Source: Winogradskyella marincola | GTDB lineage: Bacteria > Bacteroidota > Bacteroidia > Flavobacteriales > Flavobacteriaceae | DNA length: 64,000 nucleotides | Reading direction: 5' to 3' | NCBI RefSeq assembly: GCF_029624125.1 | Contig: NZ_JARSBN010000004.1 | Coordinates: forward strand, 186,001 to 250,000 | Shown here: positions 1 to 8,227 of the stretch, piece after piece | Numbering within the stretch: the stretch's first letter is position 1 | Layout: the number at the start of each line of letters is the position of its first letter | Position numbers and translations under genes: made by a program | Notes under the pieces: generated by a model | What the model saw: the letters and a program-made list of their open reading frames with translations, nothing else | What the model was told of the DNA's origin: nothing | The model's database searches: none

Positions 1-488
1 TAAATAGGGCCACTTTGACCAGTCACAGGATCTACACCTGTTTCACCAGTTAAACCTGTAAAATTAACAGATCGAAGCCCAGACTCATTAAAAGCAGTAA
101 ATCTAAATGTACCTGTAAATCTATTATTGTCTATTTCATTTAATCTTATTTCTCCATATTCTGGATACACAGACACATCTGGATGAGGTCTGTAATTAGT
201 TGAGTACACTGTACCATCTGCTGTTGTAAAACGCGCTTCAATGGTATTAACATCTCCAAACACATAAACACCAACTGCAACCGTAGGTATTGTTAATTCG
301 AGGGTTTCAATATTATTAGTTCCAAAAAGTGTTAAAAATCCATTTTCATCAATACTTGCTGAGAAAGCTTTTGCTCTCCATGACGTTCCATCTAAAGAAC
401 CTTGAAATGCAGGAGTATTAAACTCAACTTCATCACCACAACTAAATACTGTTAATAAGAATAGAGATAAGACAATTAATTTTTTCAT
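1..488 (-). CDS. DUF6252-like lipoprotein, C-terminus cut by window edge
   Basis: Reading the minus strand from the ATG at 488 gives an open frame that runs off the window at base 1, so about 162 N-terminal residues are visible. The N-terminus is a lipoprotein signal: two lysines, a hydrophobic stretch and the lipobox VFSC with Cys17, followed by GDE. The mature part has the alternating polar/hydrophobic texture of a small beta-rich domain (SLDGTSWRAKAFSA, then NGFLTLFGTNN), which resembles DUF6252 lipoproteins of Flavobacteria. Function is unknown; a periplasm- or surface-facing lipid-anchored protein is inferred from the signal alone. The family call is from memory of the fold texture and is moderate. 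Confidence 0.7.
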   Translation of the reverse strand, partial: MKKLIVLSLFLLTVFSCGDEVEFNTPAFQGSLDGTSWRAKAFSASIDENGFLTLFGTNNIETLELTIPTVAVGVYVFGDVNTIEARFTTADGTVYSTNYRPHPDVSVYPEYGEIRLNEIDNNRFTGTFRFTAFNESGLRSVNFTGLTGETGVDPVTGQSGPI

Positions 489-650
489 TATTTGTAAAGA
501 GATTAATGGTTGCTTCAAAAATATAACGAAACAAGAAACCCAAAAGTATAATATTTTTTTTAATAGACTCACTCTTCATCACTCGTTTTGTTTAAATTAC
601 TAAACTTTCAGTTTAAAAGACTAAAAGACTATAGATTAAAAAAAATATAT

Positions 651-658
651 TATCTTTG
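651..658 (+). promoter_or_regulatory. -7 promoter box of rpsP
   Basis: TATCTTTG matches the Bacteroidota -7 consensus TANNTTTG exactly and is followed by GCGCCCTC. It lies 46 nt upstream of the rpsP start codon in a 216-bp AT-rich intergenic region. I see no convincing TTTG element about 20 nt further upstream. Confidence 0.7.
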
Positions 659-704
659 CGCCCTCATTAATAACAGAGGTCGAGAACCTCATTAATTAAT
701 TATT

Positions 705-1205
705 ATGCCTGTAAAAATTAGATTACAAAGACACGGTAAAAAAGGAAAACCTTTTTACTGGATCGTAGCAGCGGATTCTCGCGCTAAAAGAGATGGTAAA
801 TACTTAGAAAAATTAGGTGCTTACAATCCAAACACAAATCCTGCAACTATTGACCTTGATGTAGATGGAGCTGTAAAGTGGTTAGAAAATGGTGCACAAC
901 CAACTGACACTGCTAAAGCTATTTTATCTTACAAAGGTGCTTTATTAAAGAAGCATTTAGCTGGTGGTGTAAAAAAAGGTGCTTTAACTGAAGAACAAGC
1001 AGAAGCTAAATTCAACGCTTGGTTAGAAGAAAAAGCAGCAAAAGTACAAGCTAAAGCAGAAGGTTTATCTAAAGCAGATGCCGATGCTAAAGCAAAAGCT
1101 CTAGAAGCAGAAAAAGCTGTAAACGAAGCTCGTATCGCAGCAAATGCTCCTGTAGTAGAAGAAGAAGTTGCTGAAGAAGAAACTGCTTCTAACGAAGAAG
1201 AATAA
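705..1205 (+). CDS. rpsP: 30S ribosomal protein S16
   Basis: Small-subunit ribosomal protein S16, a component of the 30S body needed for assembly. The first ~80 residues are the conserved S16 domain ([20 protein letters not shown], then a [10 protein letters not shown] motif). Residues ~85-166 are a lineage extension rich in Ala, Lys and Glu that ends in an acidic tail ([15 protein letters not shown]); E. coli S16 stops near 82 residues. The gene precedes rimM as in many bacteria, but here a terminator and palindromes separate them. Codon use and the strong -7 box fit a highly expressed gene. Confidence 0.98.
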   Translation: MPVKIRLQRHGKKGKPFYWIVAADSRAKRDGKYLEKLGAYNPNTNPATIDLDVDGAVKWLENGAQPTDTAKAILSYKGALLKKHLAGGVKKGALTEEQAEAKFNAWLEEKAAKVQAKAEGLSKADADAKAKALEAEKAVNEARIAANAPVVEEEVAEEETASNEEE

Positions 1206-1226
1206 AAAATTTATTTTTATACTTTT

Positions 1227-1257
1227 AAACCCTGGCTTTATCGTCAGGGTTTTTTTA
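1227..1257 (+). terminator. rpsP terminator
   Basis: Stem AAACCCTG (1227-1234) pairs with CAGGGTTT (1245-1252) across a 10-nt loop and is followed by a T run. It is a good intrinsic terminator directly after rpsP. Confidence 0.85.
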
Positions 1258-1325
1258 TTCCCATAAAAATGGGAATCTCATTAAATTAGAGAACATATTT
1301 AAAAAATATTTCTGCCTTCGCAGGA
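1257..1325. repeat. two REP-like hairpins between rpsP and rimM
   Basis: ATTCCCAT-AAAA-ATGGGAAT (1257-1276) and CTGC-CTTC-GCAG (1312-1323, in the context TCTGCCTTCGCAGGATG) are palindromes of the same flavour as the CCTGC/GCAGG elements found elsewhere in this window. The second lies only 9 nt before the rimM start codon and could fold over its initiation region. Confidence 0.6.
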
Positions 1326-1332
1326 TGTAAGC

Positions 1333-1863
1333 ATGAAAAAAGAAGATTGTTTTTACTTAGGAAAAATCGTAAAAAAGTATAGCTATAAAGGAGAACTTTT
1401 AGCTAAACTAGACACTGACGAACCCGATCTTTATGAAAATATTGATGCGGTTTTTATGGATCTCAGAGGTAACCTTGTACCTTTTTTTGTAGAAGCATCA
1501 CAGTTGCACAAATCAGATTTACTACGATTAAAGTTTGAAGATGTAGACAATGAAGCCGATGCTGAAGCGTTAATTAAATCTGAGCTTTACTTGCCCTTAG
1601 ACCTACTCCCAAAATTAGAAGGGGACAAATTCTATTACCATGAAGTAATAGGTTTTACTATTACAGACAGCAACTTTGGCACTGTTGGAATTATAAAAGC
1701 CATCAATGATACTACAGCGCAAGCCCTTTTTGAAATAGATAGAAATGGCACAGAAATTCTAATTCCAATGAATGACGAATTTATCGTTAAAGTTGACAAA
1801 CCAAATAAGACTATTGAGGTTGAAACTCCTGAGGGATTGATTGAATTATACTTAGAAAACTAG
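1333..1863 (+). CDS. rimM: 16S rRNA processing protein RimM
   Basis: RimM binds ribosomal protein S19 and assists maturation of the 30S head. At 176 residues the length is normal. The N-terminal RimM domain begins FYLGKIVKKYSYKGELLAKL (~7-26), and the C-terminal PRC-barrel half includes FYYHEVIGFTI (~100-110) and the ILIPMNDEFIVKVD segment that is typical near the end of RimM. The start ATG at 1333 follows closely on a REP-like palindrome. It sits in an rpsP-rimM-methyltransferase arrangement; each gene is preceded by palindromic repeats. Confidence 0.95.
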   Translation: MKKEDCFYLGKIVKKYSYKGELLAKLDTDEPDLYENIDAVFMDLRGNLVPFFVEASQLHKSDLLRLKFEDVDNEADAEALIKSELYLPLDLLPKLEGDKFYYHEVIGFTITDSNFGTVGIIKAINDTTAQALFEIDRNGTEILIPMNDEFIVKVDKPNKTIEVETPEGLIELYLEN

Positions 1864-1865
1864 CT

Positions 1866-1940
1866 GTCATTCCTACGAAGACAGGAATCTACTTCGTATA
1901 AATAAATTTTAAAATGGACTCCTGCCTTCGCAGGAATGAC
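1866..1940. repeat. composite REP element (two inverted palindromes)
   Basis: The left unit begins GTCATTCCTACGAAG at 1866 and is itself a hairpin (ATTCCT/AGGAAT). The right unit ACTCCTGCCTTCGCAGG at 1918, ending GGAATGAC at 1940, is a hairpin (CCTGC-CTTC-GCAGG) and is an inverted copy of the left unit. They fill the 82-bp gap between rimM and the next gene, which starts 5 nt after the right unit. The arrangement resembles the BIME elements of enterobacteria. Confidence 0.75.
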
Positions 1941-1945
1941 AAAAC

Positions 1946-2659
1946 ATGAATAAACCATTCAAATTCAAACAGTTTACAGTAAAACAAGATCGTTGTGCTA
2001 TGAAAATTGGTACTGATGGTGTTTTACTTGGTGCTTGGACCTCAGTAAAACGCAATCCTTTTAGCGTCTTAGACATTGGCTCTGGCACAGGAATCCTAAG
2101 CCTTATGATAGCTCAAAGAAGTTTTGCTGAGCAAATTGAAGCAATAGAAATAGACGATAATGCTTACGAACAATGCTCCGAAAATTTTGAAAATTCACCA
2201 TGGAACGATCGCTTGTTTTGTTATCACGCCTCCCTTTTAGAGTTTGTTGAGGAAGTAGAAGATGCTTTCGATTTAATTATTTGTAACCCTCCTTTTTATT
2301 CCGAAGATTATAAAACTGAAAATAAATCCAGGGATTTAGCACGTTTTAACGATGCCATGCCTTTTAAACATATTATTTATGCTGTAGCACATTTGCTAGC
2401 TGAAGATGGTTTGTTTTCAATTGTTATTCCAAAAAAAGAGGAAGATGATTTTGTTGCTTTAGCCAGCACTATAGGACTTTTTCCGCAGCGCATCCTTCAT
2501 GTAAGAGGTAATCCTGATGCTGATGTAAAACGTAGCTTAATTGAATTTAGCTATACTGAAAAAGAGGTTGAAATTTCAGAATTAATTATTGAAACGGACC
2601 GTCATAACTACACCGAAGACTACATTAATCTTACCAAAGATTTTTATTTGAAAATGTAA
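1946..2659 (+). CDS. trmN6: tRNA1(Val) (adenine37-N6)-methyltransferase
   Basis: SAM-dependent methyltransferase of the YfiC/TrmN6 type, which methylates N6 of A37 in tRNA1(Val). SAM motif I is VLDIGSGTGI (41-50), and the amino-methyltransferase motif IV is CNPPFY (113-118), the signature of N6-adenine methylation. The N-terminal KQFTVKQDRCAMKIGTDGVLLGAW block is also typical of this family. Length 237 is normal. Other N6-adenine methyltransferases share these motifs, but the N-terminal block favours YfiC. Confidence 0.9.
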   Translation: MNKPFKFKQFTVKQDRCAMKIGTDGVLLGAWTSVKRNPFSVLDIGSGTGILSLMIAQRSFAEQIEAIEIDDNAYEQCSENFENSPWNDRLFCYHASLLEFVEEVEDAFDLIICNPPFYSEDYKTENKSRDLARFNDAMPFKHIIYAVAHLLAEDGLFSIVIPKKEEDDFVALASTIGLFPQRILHVRGNPDADVKRSLIEFSYTEKEVEISELIIETDRHNYTEDYINLTKDFYLKM

Positions 2660-2667
2660 CGCTTCTA

Positions 2668-2698
2668 TTGGGCAATGAAATCGATTTCGTTACTTTTG
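2668..2698 (+). promoter_or_regulatory. promoter of the acyl-CoA dehydrogenase gene
   Basis: TTG at 2668-2670 and the -7 box TACTTTTG at 2691-2698 are separated by 20 bp, as in Bacteroidota promoters. The predicted start of transcription near 2704 gives a leader of about 65 nt. Confidence 0.6.
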
Positions 2699-2770
2699 TG
2701 AAACTTATAAAATAACAGCTTCTATTTTGGTAAATCTTCAAAATTAGAAGTTATAAATATCATAATAAGA

Positions 2771-3949
2771 ATGAAACCAGATTTATTTGAAGCTCCTGAC
2801 TATTATAACTTAGACGAATTACTTTCTGAAGAACATAAACTTGTACGCGATGCAGCCAGAGAATGGGTAAAACGCGATGTTTCTCCAATAATTGAAGAAG
2901 CTGCTCAAAAAGCAGAATTTCCAAAATCTATTATTGGCGGATTAGCAGAAATTGGTGCCTTCGGACCTTATATTCCTGAGGAATATGGTGGAGCAGGTTT
3001 AGACCAGATTTCATACGGCTTAATCATGCAAGAAATAGAACGTGGAGATTCTGGAGTACGTAGTACAGCATCTGTACAGTCCTCTCTAGTAATGTATCCT
3101 ATCTGGAAATACGGTACAGAAGAACAACGTCAAAAATACTTACCAAAATTAGCTTCTGGCGAGTGGATGGGTTCTTTTGGTTTAACTGAACCAGATCACG
3201 GAAGTAATCCTGGTGGCATGACTACCAATTATAAAGATATGGGTGACCATTACCTTTTAAATGGTGCTAAAATGTGGATTTCTAACGCTCCTTTCTGCCA
3301 AGTAGCTGTTGTTTGGGCAAAAAACGAAGAAGGACGTATTCATGGTCTAATTGTTGAGCGTGGTATGGAAGGATTCTCTACACCTGAAACGCATAACAAA
3401 TGGTCGCTTAGAGCTTCTGCTACAGGTGAGCTTATTTTTGATAACGTTAAAGTTCCTAAAGAAAATTTATTACCTAACAAATCTGGTTTAGGCGCACCAC
3501 TTGGCTGCTTAGACTCTGCACGTTATGGTATTGCTTGGGGAGCAATTGGTGCTGCTATGGACTGCTATGATACTGCTTTAAGGTACAGTAAAGAGCGTAT
3601 TCAGTTTGGTAAGCCAATAGGGCAATTTCAATTACAACAAAAGAAGTTAGCCGAAATGATTACCGAAATTACTAAAGCACAATTATTAACATGGAGATTA
3701 GGTGTGTTGCGTAATGAAGATAAAGCAACCTCAGCGCAAATTTCTATGGCAAAACGTAACAATGTTGATATGGCTATAAACATTGCTCGAGAAGCAAGAC
3801 AAATGCTTGGAGGTATGGGTATAACTGGAGAATACAGCATAATGCGCCATTCTATGAACCTAGAAAGTGTAATCACTTACGAAGGCACACACGATATACA
3901 TTTACTAATTACAGGTTTAGACATTACTGGTTTAAACGCTTTTAAATAG
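2771..3949 (+). CDS. gcdH: acyl-CoA dehydrogenase, glutaryl-CoA dehydrogenase type
   Basis: FAD-dependent enzyme expected to oxidise and decarboxylate glutaryl-CoA to crotonyl-CoA in lysine/tryptophan breakdown. It tracks human GCDH closely: SVQSSLVM followed by YPIWKYGTEEQRQKYLP, the FAD/substrate segment GSFGLTEPDHGSNP, the KWSLRASATG block, LDSARYGIAWG, and the C-terminal YEGTHDIH, in which Glu371 is the catalytic base. Length 392 is normal for the family. Standing alone with its own promoter, it may contribute to amino-acid catabolism together with the saccharopine dehydrogenase-like gene at 25331, which is inference. Confidence 0.88.
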   Translation: MKPDLFEAPDYYNLDELLSEEHKLVRDAAREWVKRDVSPIIEEAAQKAEFPKSIIGGLAEIGAFGPYIPEEYGGAGLDQISYGLIMQEIERGDSGVRSTASVQSSLVMYPIWKYGTEEQRQKYLPKLASGEWMGSFGLTEPDHGSNPGGMTTNYKDMGDHYLLNGAKMWISNAPFCQVAVVWAKNEEGRIHGLIVERGMEGFSTPETHNKWSLRASATGELIFDNVKVPKENLLPNKSGLGAPLGCLDSARYGIAWGAIGAAMDCYDTALRYSKERIQFGKPIGQFQLQQKKLAEMITEITKAQLLTWRLGVLRNEDKATSAQISMAKRNNVDMAINIAREARQMLGGMGITGEYSIMRHSMNLESVITYEGTHDIHLLITGLDITGLNAFK

Positions 3950-3976
3950 TAGACAGACTACATTTAGACATTAATT

Positions 3977-4046
3977 AATGTCATTCTGAAAGAAATTTAA
4001 AGAACCTCAATTCAGAGAAATTCTCTTTTTCTTTCAGAATGACATT
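3977..4046. repeat. 19-bp perfect inverted repeat, probable terminator
   Basis: AATGTCATTCTGAAAGAAA (3977-3995) is repeated as its exact reverse complement at 4028-4046, with 32 bp between the arms and a T run at 4045-4050. It lies 28 bp after the acyl-CoA dehydrogenase and could terminate it. The arms share GTCATTCTGAA with the repeat embedded in leuS at 32211, so this looks like a second REP subfamily. Confidence 0.75.
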
Positions 4047-4065
4047 TTTTATTTACTTTTATTTT

Positions 4066-4962
4066 ATGTCATCAAAAAAACGATTAGATAGAGCTTATAA
4101 AAATGCGCATCATATTGCCTTTGACAACACTTCAAAATTTATTTTGTTTAGTGATTGTCATCGTGGTGACAACAGTTTTGCTGATGATTTTGCCAATAAT
4201 AGAAATATCTATTTTCATGCTTTAAAGCATTATTATTTAGAAGGTTTTAGTTATTGCGAACTTGGAGATGGAGATGAATTATGGGAAAACCTTTCTTTTG
4301 AATCCATACTCAACGCACATAAAAATGTCTATTTGCTCATGAAGCAATTTCATGAAGAAAACAGACTACATATGATTTGGGGAAATCACGATATGGTTTA
4401 TCGTGATCCTAAATATGTTGAAAAAACTTTATCGACCTATTTTGATCCAAAAGTAGGTGAAGATGTCGAACTCTTTTGCGATATCAAATATCATGAAGGT
4501 ATCGTCTTAAAACACACAGAAACAGGACAAGAATTATTTCTCTGTCATGGTCATCAAGCCGATTGGTGGAATTACTTATTTTGGAGGTGGAGCCGCTTTA
4601 TGGTTCGTATATTATGGAAACCTCTGAATGTTATGGGTATTGCAGACCCAACAAGTCCTGCCAAAAACTACAAAGAACTTATAAAAGTAGAACGACGTAC
4701 TAAAAAGTGGATTACCGAAAATAATAACCTAATCACAGTAACGGGTCATACACACAGACCTCGATTTCCAGAACCTGGTGACATTGCCTTTTTTAATGAT
4801 GGTAGTTGTGTACATCCAAGAAGTATTACAGGACTTGAGATTGAAAACGGAAAAATTTCACTCATTAAATGGCAAATTGTAACCACAGAAGATGGCACAT
4901 TGAAAATTGACCGTTTTTTGCTTGAAGGACCTACACCTTTGATGGATTATAAGACGGAATAA
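4066..4962 (+). CDS. calcineurin-like metallophosphoesterase
   Basis: Two-metal phosphoesterase with all family blocks: SDCHRGDN (D-x-H), GDGDELW, GNHD, CHGHQ and GHTHRP. The DELW-type second block and overall length (298 residues) recall UDP-2,3-diacylglucosamine hydrolases (LpxH/LpxG-like), but no substrate can be assigned. I chose ATG 4066, which gives MSSKKRLDRAYK, over an in-frame ATG at 4039, because 4039 lies inside the right arm of the inverted repeat and would add only a hydrophobic FFIYFYF tail. It is monocistronic in this window. Confidence 0.8.
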   Translation: MSSKKRLDRAYKNAHHIAFDNTSKFILFSDCHRGDNSFADDFANNRNIYFHALKHYYLEGFSYCELGDGDELWENLSFESILNAHKNVYLLMKQFHEENRLHMIWGNHDMVYRDPKYVEKTLSTYFDPKVGEDVELFCDIKYHEGIVLKHTETGQELFLCHGHQADWWNYLFWRWSRFMVRILWKPLNVMGIADPTSPAKNYKELIKVERRTKKWITENNNLITVTGHTHRPRFPEPGDIAFFNDGSCVHPRSITGLEIENGKISLIKWQIVTTEDGTLKIDRFLLEGPTPLMDYKTE

Positions 4963-5077
4963 ATTATCACTAAATCAGATGCTCAATAACAACTCTTAAT
5001 AATAAAAAAATCCGCACTAGTTTTAAAACACCTGTGAAACGTTAGTCTCTATATATCTTAGCTTGTTTAATTAAGAG

Positions 5078-5097
5078 ATTCCTGCTTCCGCAGGAAT
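5078..5097. repeat. REP-like palindrome abutting the ferredoxin stop
   Basis: ATTCCTGC-TTCC-GCAGGAAT is a perfect 8-bp stem with a 4-nt loop. It ends 1 bp before the stop codon of the minus-strand ferredoxin gene and so forms its 3' UTR hairpin. The same kind of element abuts leuS (30722) and follows ahcY (63149). Confidence 0.75.
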
Positions 5098-5098
5098 T

Positions 5099-5434
5099 TT
5101 AGCTCTCAGGAGCCAACTCTACCTCCAGTCCTTCCAACTCTGGCGTAATATGAATTTGGCAACCTAAACGAGAATTATCTTTTACATAAAAAGCTTCAGA
5201 AAGCATTGCTTCTTCATCATCTTGCATTTCTGGTAATTCAGTATCACTCATCACATAACATTGACACGATGCACACATAGCCATACCACCACAAACACCA
5301 ATGGTGCCTTCTGGAGCAAGTTCATAAGAACGAACCACTTCCATAAGATTCATCGCCATGTCTGTTGGTGCTTCAATTTGATGTTTTACACCATCTCGAT
5401 CAATAATTGTTATGTTTATATCCGAATCAGTCAT
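5099..5434 (-). CDS. adrenodoxin-type 2Fe-2S ferredoxin
   Basis: Soluble electron carrier. The cluster ligands are Cys48, Cys54 and Cys57 (GVCGGMAMCASCQC) and Cys92 (SRLGCQI), the C-x5-C-x2-C spacing of adrenodoxin/ISC ferredoxins. An extra Cys59 lies beside the third ligand. At 111 residues the length is typical. It is the last gene of mrp-nfu-reductase-ferredoxin, 50 bp after the reductase, which is its likely electron donor. A role in Fe-S cluster assembly or in supplying electrons to oxygenases is inferred from the neighbours. Confidence 0.9.
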   Translation of the reverse strand: MTDSDINITIIDRDGVKHQIEAPTDMAMNLMEVVRSYELAPEGTIGVCGGMAMCASCQCYVMSDTELPEMQDDEEAMLSEAFYVKDNSRLGCQIHITPELEGLEVELAPES

Positions 5435-5484
5435 ACTTAAAATGCTTAGCCATGCTCAGCACGATATCAATTATAATATACAGT

Positions 5485-6546
5485 TTACTCAATTGCTTTT
5501 ACCACAGCTTTTGGTGCTTCCTTACGCGTACCATCAAAACCATCAACACCTGCAACTGTAGTGTATTTTAGCACATAACGTTTTCCTGGGTTTATAATCT
5601 GATAAGCTGCCTGACACATTAAAGTAGCTTCATGAAACCCACAAAGAATAAGTTTTAATTTTCCTGGATAAGTATTTCCATCACCAATGGCAAAAATACC
5701 AGGAATATTAGTTTGGTAATCTAGCGCATTATTTACTTTAATAGCATTTTTCTCTATCTCTAGTCCCCAATTTGCAATTGGTCCTAACTTAGGAGATAGT
5801 CCAAAAAGTGGCACAAAATGATCACATTCTATCTCAAATTCTTTTTCTATATGCTGCGCTTGTTTTACTACAACGGCTTTTACTTTATCGTCACCGACAA
5901 TACCAACAACTTCAGCAGGAGTTATAAGATTAATCTTGCCTTTATTTTTTAACTCCTGAACTTTCTCAACAGAATCTAAGTGACCTCTAAACTCGTTTCT
6001 ACGGTGAATTAAGGTAACTTCTGAAGCGACATCGCTTAAAAATATACTCCAATCTAATGCAGAATCTCCACCACCTGCAATAACAACTTTTTTGTCTCGG
6101 TAAAGTTCTGGTTCTTTTATCATATACTCTACTCCTTTATCTTCAAAATCTGTGATATTATGAATTAAAGGTTTTCTAGGTTCAAAACTACCTAAACCAC
6201 TTGCTATAGCAACAACTGGTGCTTGGTGTTTTGTACCTTTATTTGTAGTAACAATGAATGTACCGTCTTCTTGTTTTTCTATAGTGTCTGCACGTTCACC
6301 TAATGTAAAACCTGGCTCAAACTGCTTGCATTGTTCTAACAGATTTTTTGTAAGATCATCTGCTAATATCTCAGGAAAACCTGGTATGTCGTATATTGGT
6401 TTTTTAGGATAAAGTTCTGAGCACTGCCCTCCTGGTTGTGGTAATGCATCTATTAAATGGCATTTTAACTTCAAAAGTCCTGCTTCAAATACAGCAAAAA
6501 GACCAGTAGGTCCAGCACCAATTATAATTATATCTGTTGTAATCAT
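5485..6546 (-). CDS. ferredoxin-NADP reductase, thioredoxin-reductase-like
   Basis: FAD/NAD(P) oxidoreductase of the TrxR-like ferredoxin-NADP+ reductase class. The FAD site IIIGAGPTGLFA is at residues ~7-18 and the NADPH site VVIAGGGDSALDW lies mid-protein. The second FAD motif IFAIGDG is followed by a GKLKLILCGFHEA segment. The redox-active CxxC of true thioredoxin reductases is absent, which points to the FNR branch. The start at 6546 gives MITTDIIIIGAG; an upstream in-frame ATG at 6600 adds 18 residues with no family counterpart. The gene directly precedes the ferredoxin, its probable partner. Confidence 0.9.
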   Translation of the reverse strand: MITTDIIIIGAGPTGLFAVFEAGLLKLKCHLIDALPQPGGQCSELYPKKPIYDIPGFPEILADDLTKNLLEQCKQFEPGFTLGERADTIEKQEDGTFIVTTNKGTKHQAPVVAIASGLGSFEPRKPLIHNITDFEDKGVEYMIKEPELYRDKKVVIAGGGDSALDWSIFLSDVASEVTLIHRRNEFRGHLDSVEKVQELKNKGKINLITPAEVVGIVGDDKVKAVVVKQAQHIEKEFEIECDHFVPLFGLSPKLGPIANWGLEIEKNAIKVNNALDYQTNIPGIFAIGDGNTYPGKLKLILCGFHEATLMCQAAYQIINPGKRYVLKYTTVAGVDGFDGTRKEAPKAVVKAIE

Positions 6547-6615
6547 GGATTTAGAATTGGATGTAAAATTACTAATGTTAATACAGAGATTATGTGACAA
6601 ATATCACCTAACTGA

Positions 6616-6855
6616 TTATTCTACATTAATAACTTTTTCAATTTGAGGAGCGTATTTTTTTATGGTCATTTCTACCCCAGATTTTAATGTCATTTGATTA
6701 ACACTACAAGAGGTACAAGCACCTGTTAATTGTACTTTAACCAACTTATCGTCATCTATAGACAATAAATTAATATCTCCTCCATCACTTTGTAAGAACG
6801 GACGGATTTCCTCTAATGCTTTTTCAACATTTAATTTTAATTCTTCTGAGCTCAT
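6616..6855 (-). CDS. NifU C-terminal-domain Fe-S scaffold (Nfu)
   Basis: A 79-residue stand-alone Nfu domain that carries or transfers Fe-S clusters. The cluster motif is CTSC (in GACTSCSVNQMTLKSGVE) and the DGGDINL block precedes it. It begins 3 bp after the end of mrp and is almost certainly co-transcribed and perhaps translationally coupled. Together with Mrp it forms an Fe-S delivery pair. Confidence 0.93.
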   Translation of the reverse strand: MSSEELKLNVEKALEEIRPFLQSDGGDINLLSIDDDKLVKVQLTGACTSCSVNQMTLKSGVEMTIKKYAPQIEKVINVE

Positions 6856-6858
6856 CTA

Positions 6859-7995
6859 CTATTTCTTTACAGCAGAACATCCTGCCATTGTTGTAATTTT
6901 TATTGCTTCGGTTGCTGGTAGACTTTTATTTCTATTAACAACTTCTTGTACTACATTCCTTGTAATATCTTCAAATGCTTCTTCTGTTGGCGTTGCAGTT
7001 TGCAAGGCTGCTGGTCTACCAACATCACCTGCTTCTCTTATACTTTGCACAAGTGGTACTTCTCCTAAAAACGGAACCTCTAAATCTTCTGCTAAGTTCT
7101 TAGCACCTTCTTGTCCAAAAATATAATATTTATTTTCCGGCAATTCGGCAGGTGTAAAATAAGCCATATTCTCAATAATACCTAGCACAGGAACATTGAT
7201 ACTGTCTTGCTGAAACATTGCAACTCCTTTTTTAGCATCTGCCAAAGCTACATTTTGAGGAGTACTCACCACTACTGCTCCTGTTATAGGCATTGCCTGC
7301 ATAATACTTAGGTGGATATCCCCTGTTCCTGGAGGTAAGTCTAATAATAAGAAATCTAATTCTCCCCAATCTGCATCAAATATCATTTGATTTAATGCTT
7401 TTGATGCCATTGGTCCTCTCCAAATTACAGCTTGGTCTGGTCTTGTAAAAAATCCTATAGAAAGTACTTTTACTCCATAATTTTCTACAGGTTTCATTTT
7501 CGATTTTCCGTCAATATTTACAGATAATGGTCTTTCATTTGCTACATCGAACATAATAGGAATAGACGGTCCGTAAACGTCAGCATCTAAAACACCTACT
7601 TTAAAGCCCATTTTTGATAATGTAACAGCTAAATTGGCTGTAACTGTTGATTTACCAACACCACCTTTTCCTGATGCTACTGCTACAATATTTTGAATAC
7701 CAGGAATTGGCTCACCTTTTATTTCGTTAACCACAGGTTTTGCTGGTGCTTCTACCTTTATATTTACTTTGATTTTTGCCTTTTCATAAACCTCTTTATG
7801 AATAGTTTGAAGAATTTCTACTTCAGTTTTTTTCTTGGCCTGAAGGCTTGGATTTTTTATAGTTATATCTACTATAACCTCATCACCAAAAGTCACCACG
7901 TTTGTCACCGCACCACTATCTACCATGTTTTGACCTTCACCTGGTGCTGTTATAGTCTTAAGCGCTTCTAGTATATCTTTTTTATTAAGTTTCAT
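6859..7995 (-). CDS. mrp: Mrp/ApbC-type Fe-S cluster carrier ATPase
   Basis: P-loop ATPase that binds and transfers Fe-S clusters. Residues ~1-85 form a MIP18/DUF59 domain, and the deviant Walker A GKGGVGKST is at 109-117; DADVYGPSIP and LLLDLPPGTGD follow. The central CxxC found in E. coli Mrp is missing: the corresponding stretch reads NMAYFTPAELPENKYYIFG. A lone cysteine occurs in the extreme C-terminal GCSAVKK. From memory this variant is usual in Flavobacteria, so cluster binding may differ. First gene of the Fe-S operon. Confidence 0.92.
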   Translation of the reverse strand: MKLNKKDILEALKTITAPGEGQNMVDSGAVTNVVTFGDEVIVDITIKNPSLQAKKKTEVEILQTIHKEVYEKAKIKVNIKVEAPAKPVVNEIKGEPIPGIQNIVAVASGKGGVGKSTVTANLAVTLSKMGFKVGVLDADVYGPSIPIMFDVANERPLSVNIDGKSKMKPVENYGVKVLSIGFFTRPDQAVIWRGPMASKALNQMIFDADWGELDFLLLDLPPGTGDIHLSIMQAMPITGAVVVSTPQNVALADAKKGVAMFQQDSINVPVLGIIENMAYFTPAELPENKYYIFGQEGAKNLAEDLEVPFLGEVPLVQSIREAGDVGRPAALQTATPTEEAFEDITRNVVQEVVNRNKSLPATEAIKITTMAGCSAVKK

Positions 7996-8111
7996 CTGTA
8001 CAATACTTCATTCAACAGTTTATGAGATAGAATTGATTTTAGAGTTAAAAAGCAACTAAAATCACTCATTCATAGCTCATTTCACTTGTTTATCTAGATT
8101 TTTTCTAAATG

Positions 8112-8119
8112 CAAAGATA
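8112..8119 (-). promoter_or_regulatory. -7 box of the mrp-nfu-FNR-ferredoxin operon
   Basis: On the minus strand this reads TATCTTTG, an exact TANNTTTG match. It lies about 115 nt upstream of the mrp start and predicts a leader of roughly 110 nt. The rest of the 232-bp gap (7996-8227) shows no other feature I can support. Confidence 0.6.
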
Positions 8120-8227
8120 CGTAATAAACCTAGATTTGAGAAGATGAATACTTGAAGTTATTTATATATAGATTGATAGAACAAATACATTGCTGAATGT
8201 AAATTTCTGCTAGCAAAAAAGAGAAAA

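Noticed and set aside
3628..3876. Minus-strand ORF opposite the acyl-CoA dehydrogenase
   Set aside because: Lies wholly inside a well conserved gene on the other strand, with no family signature.
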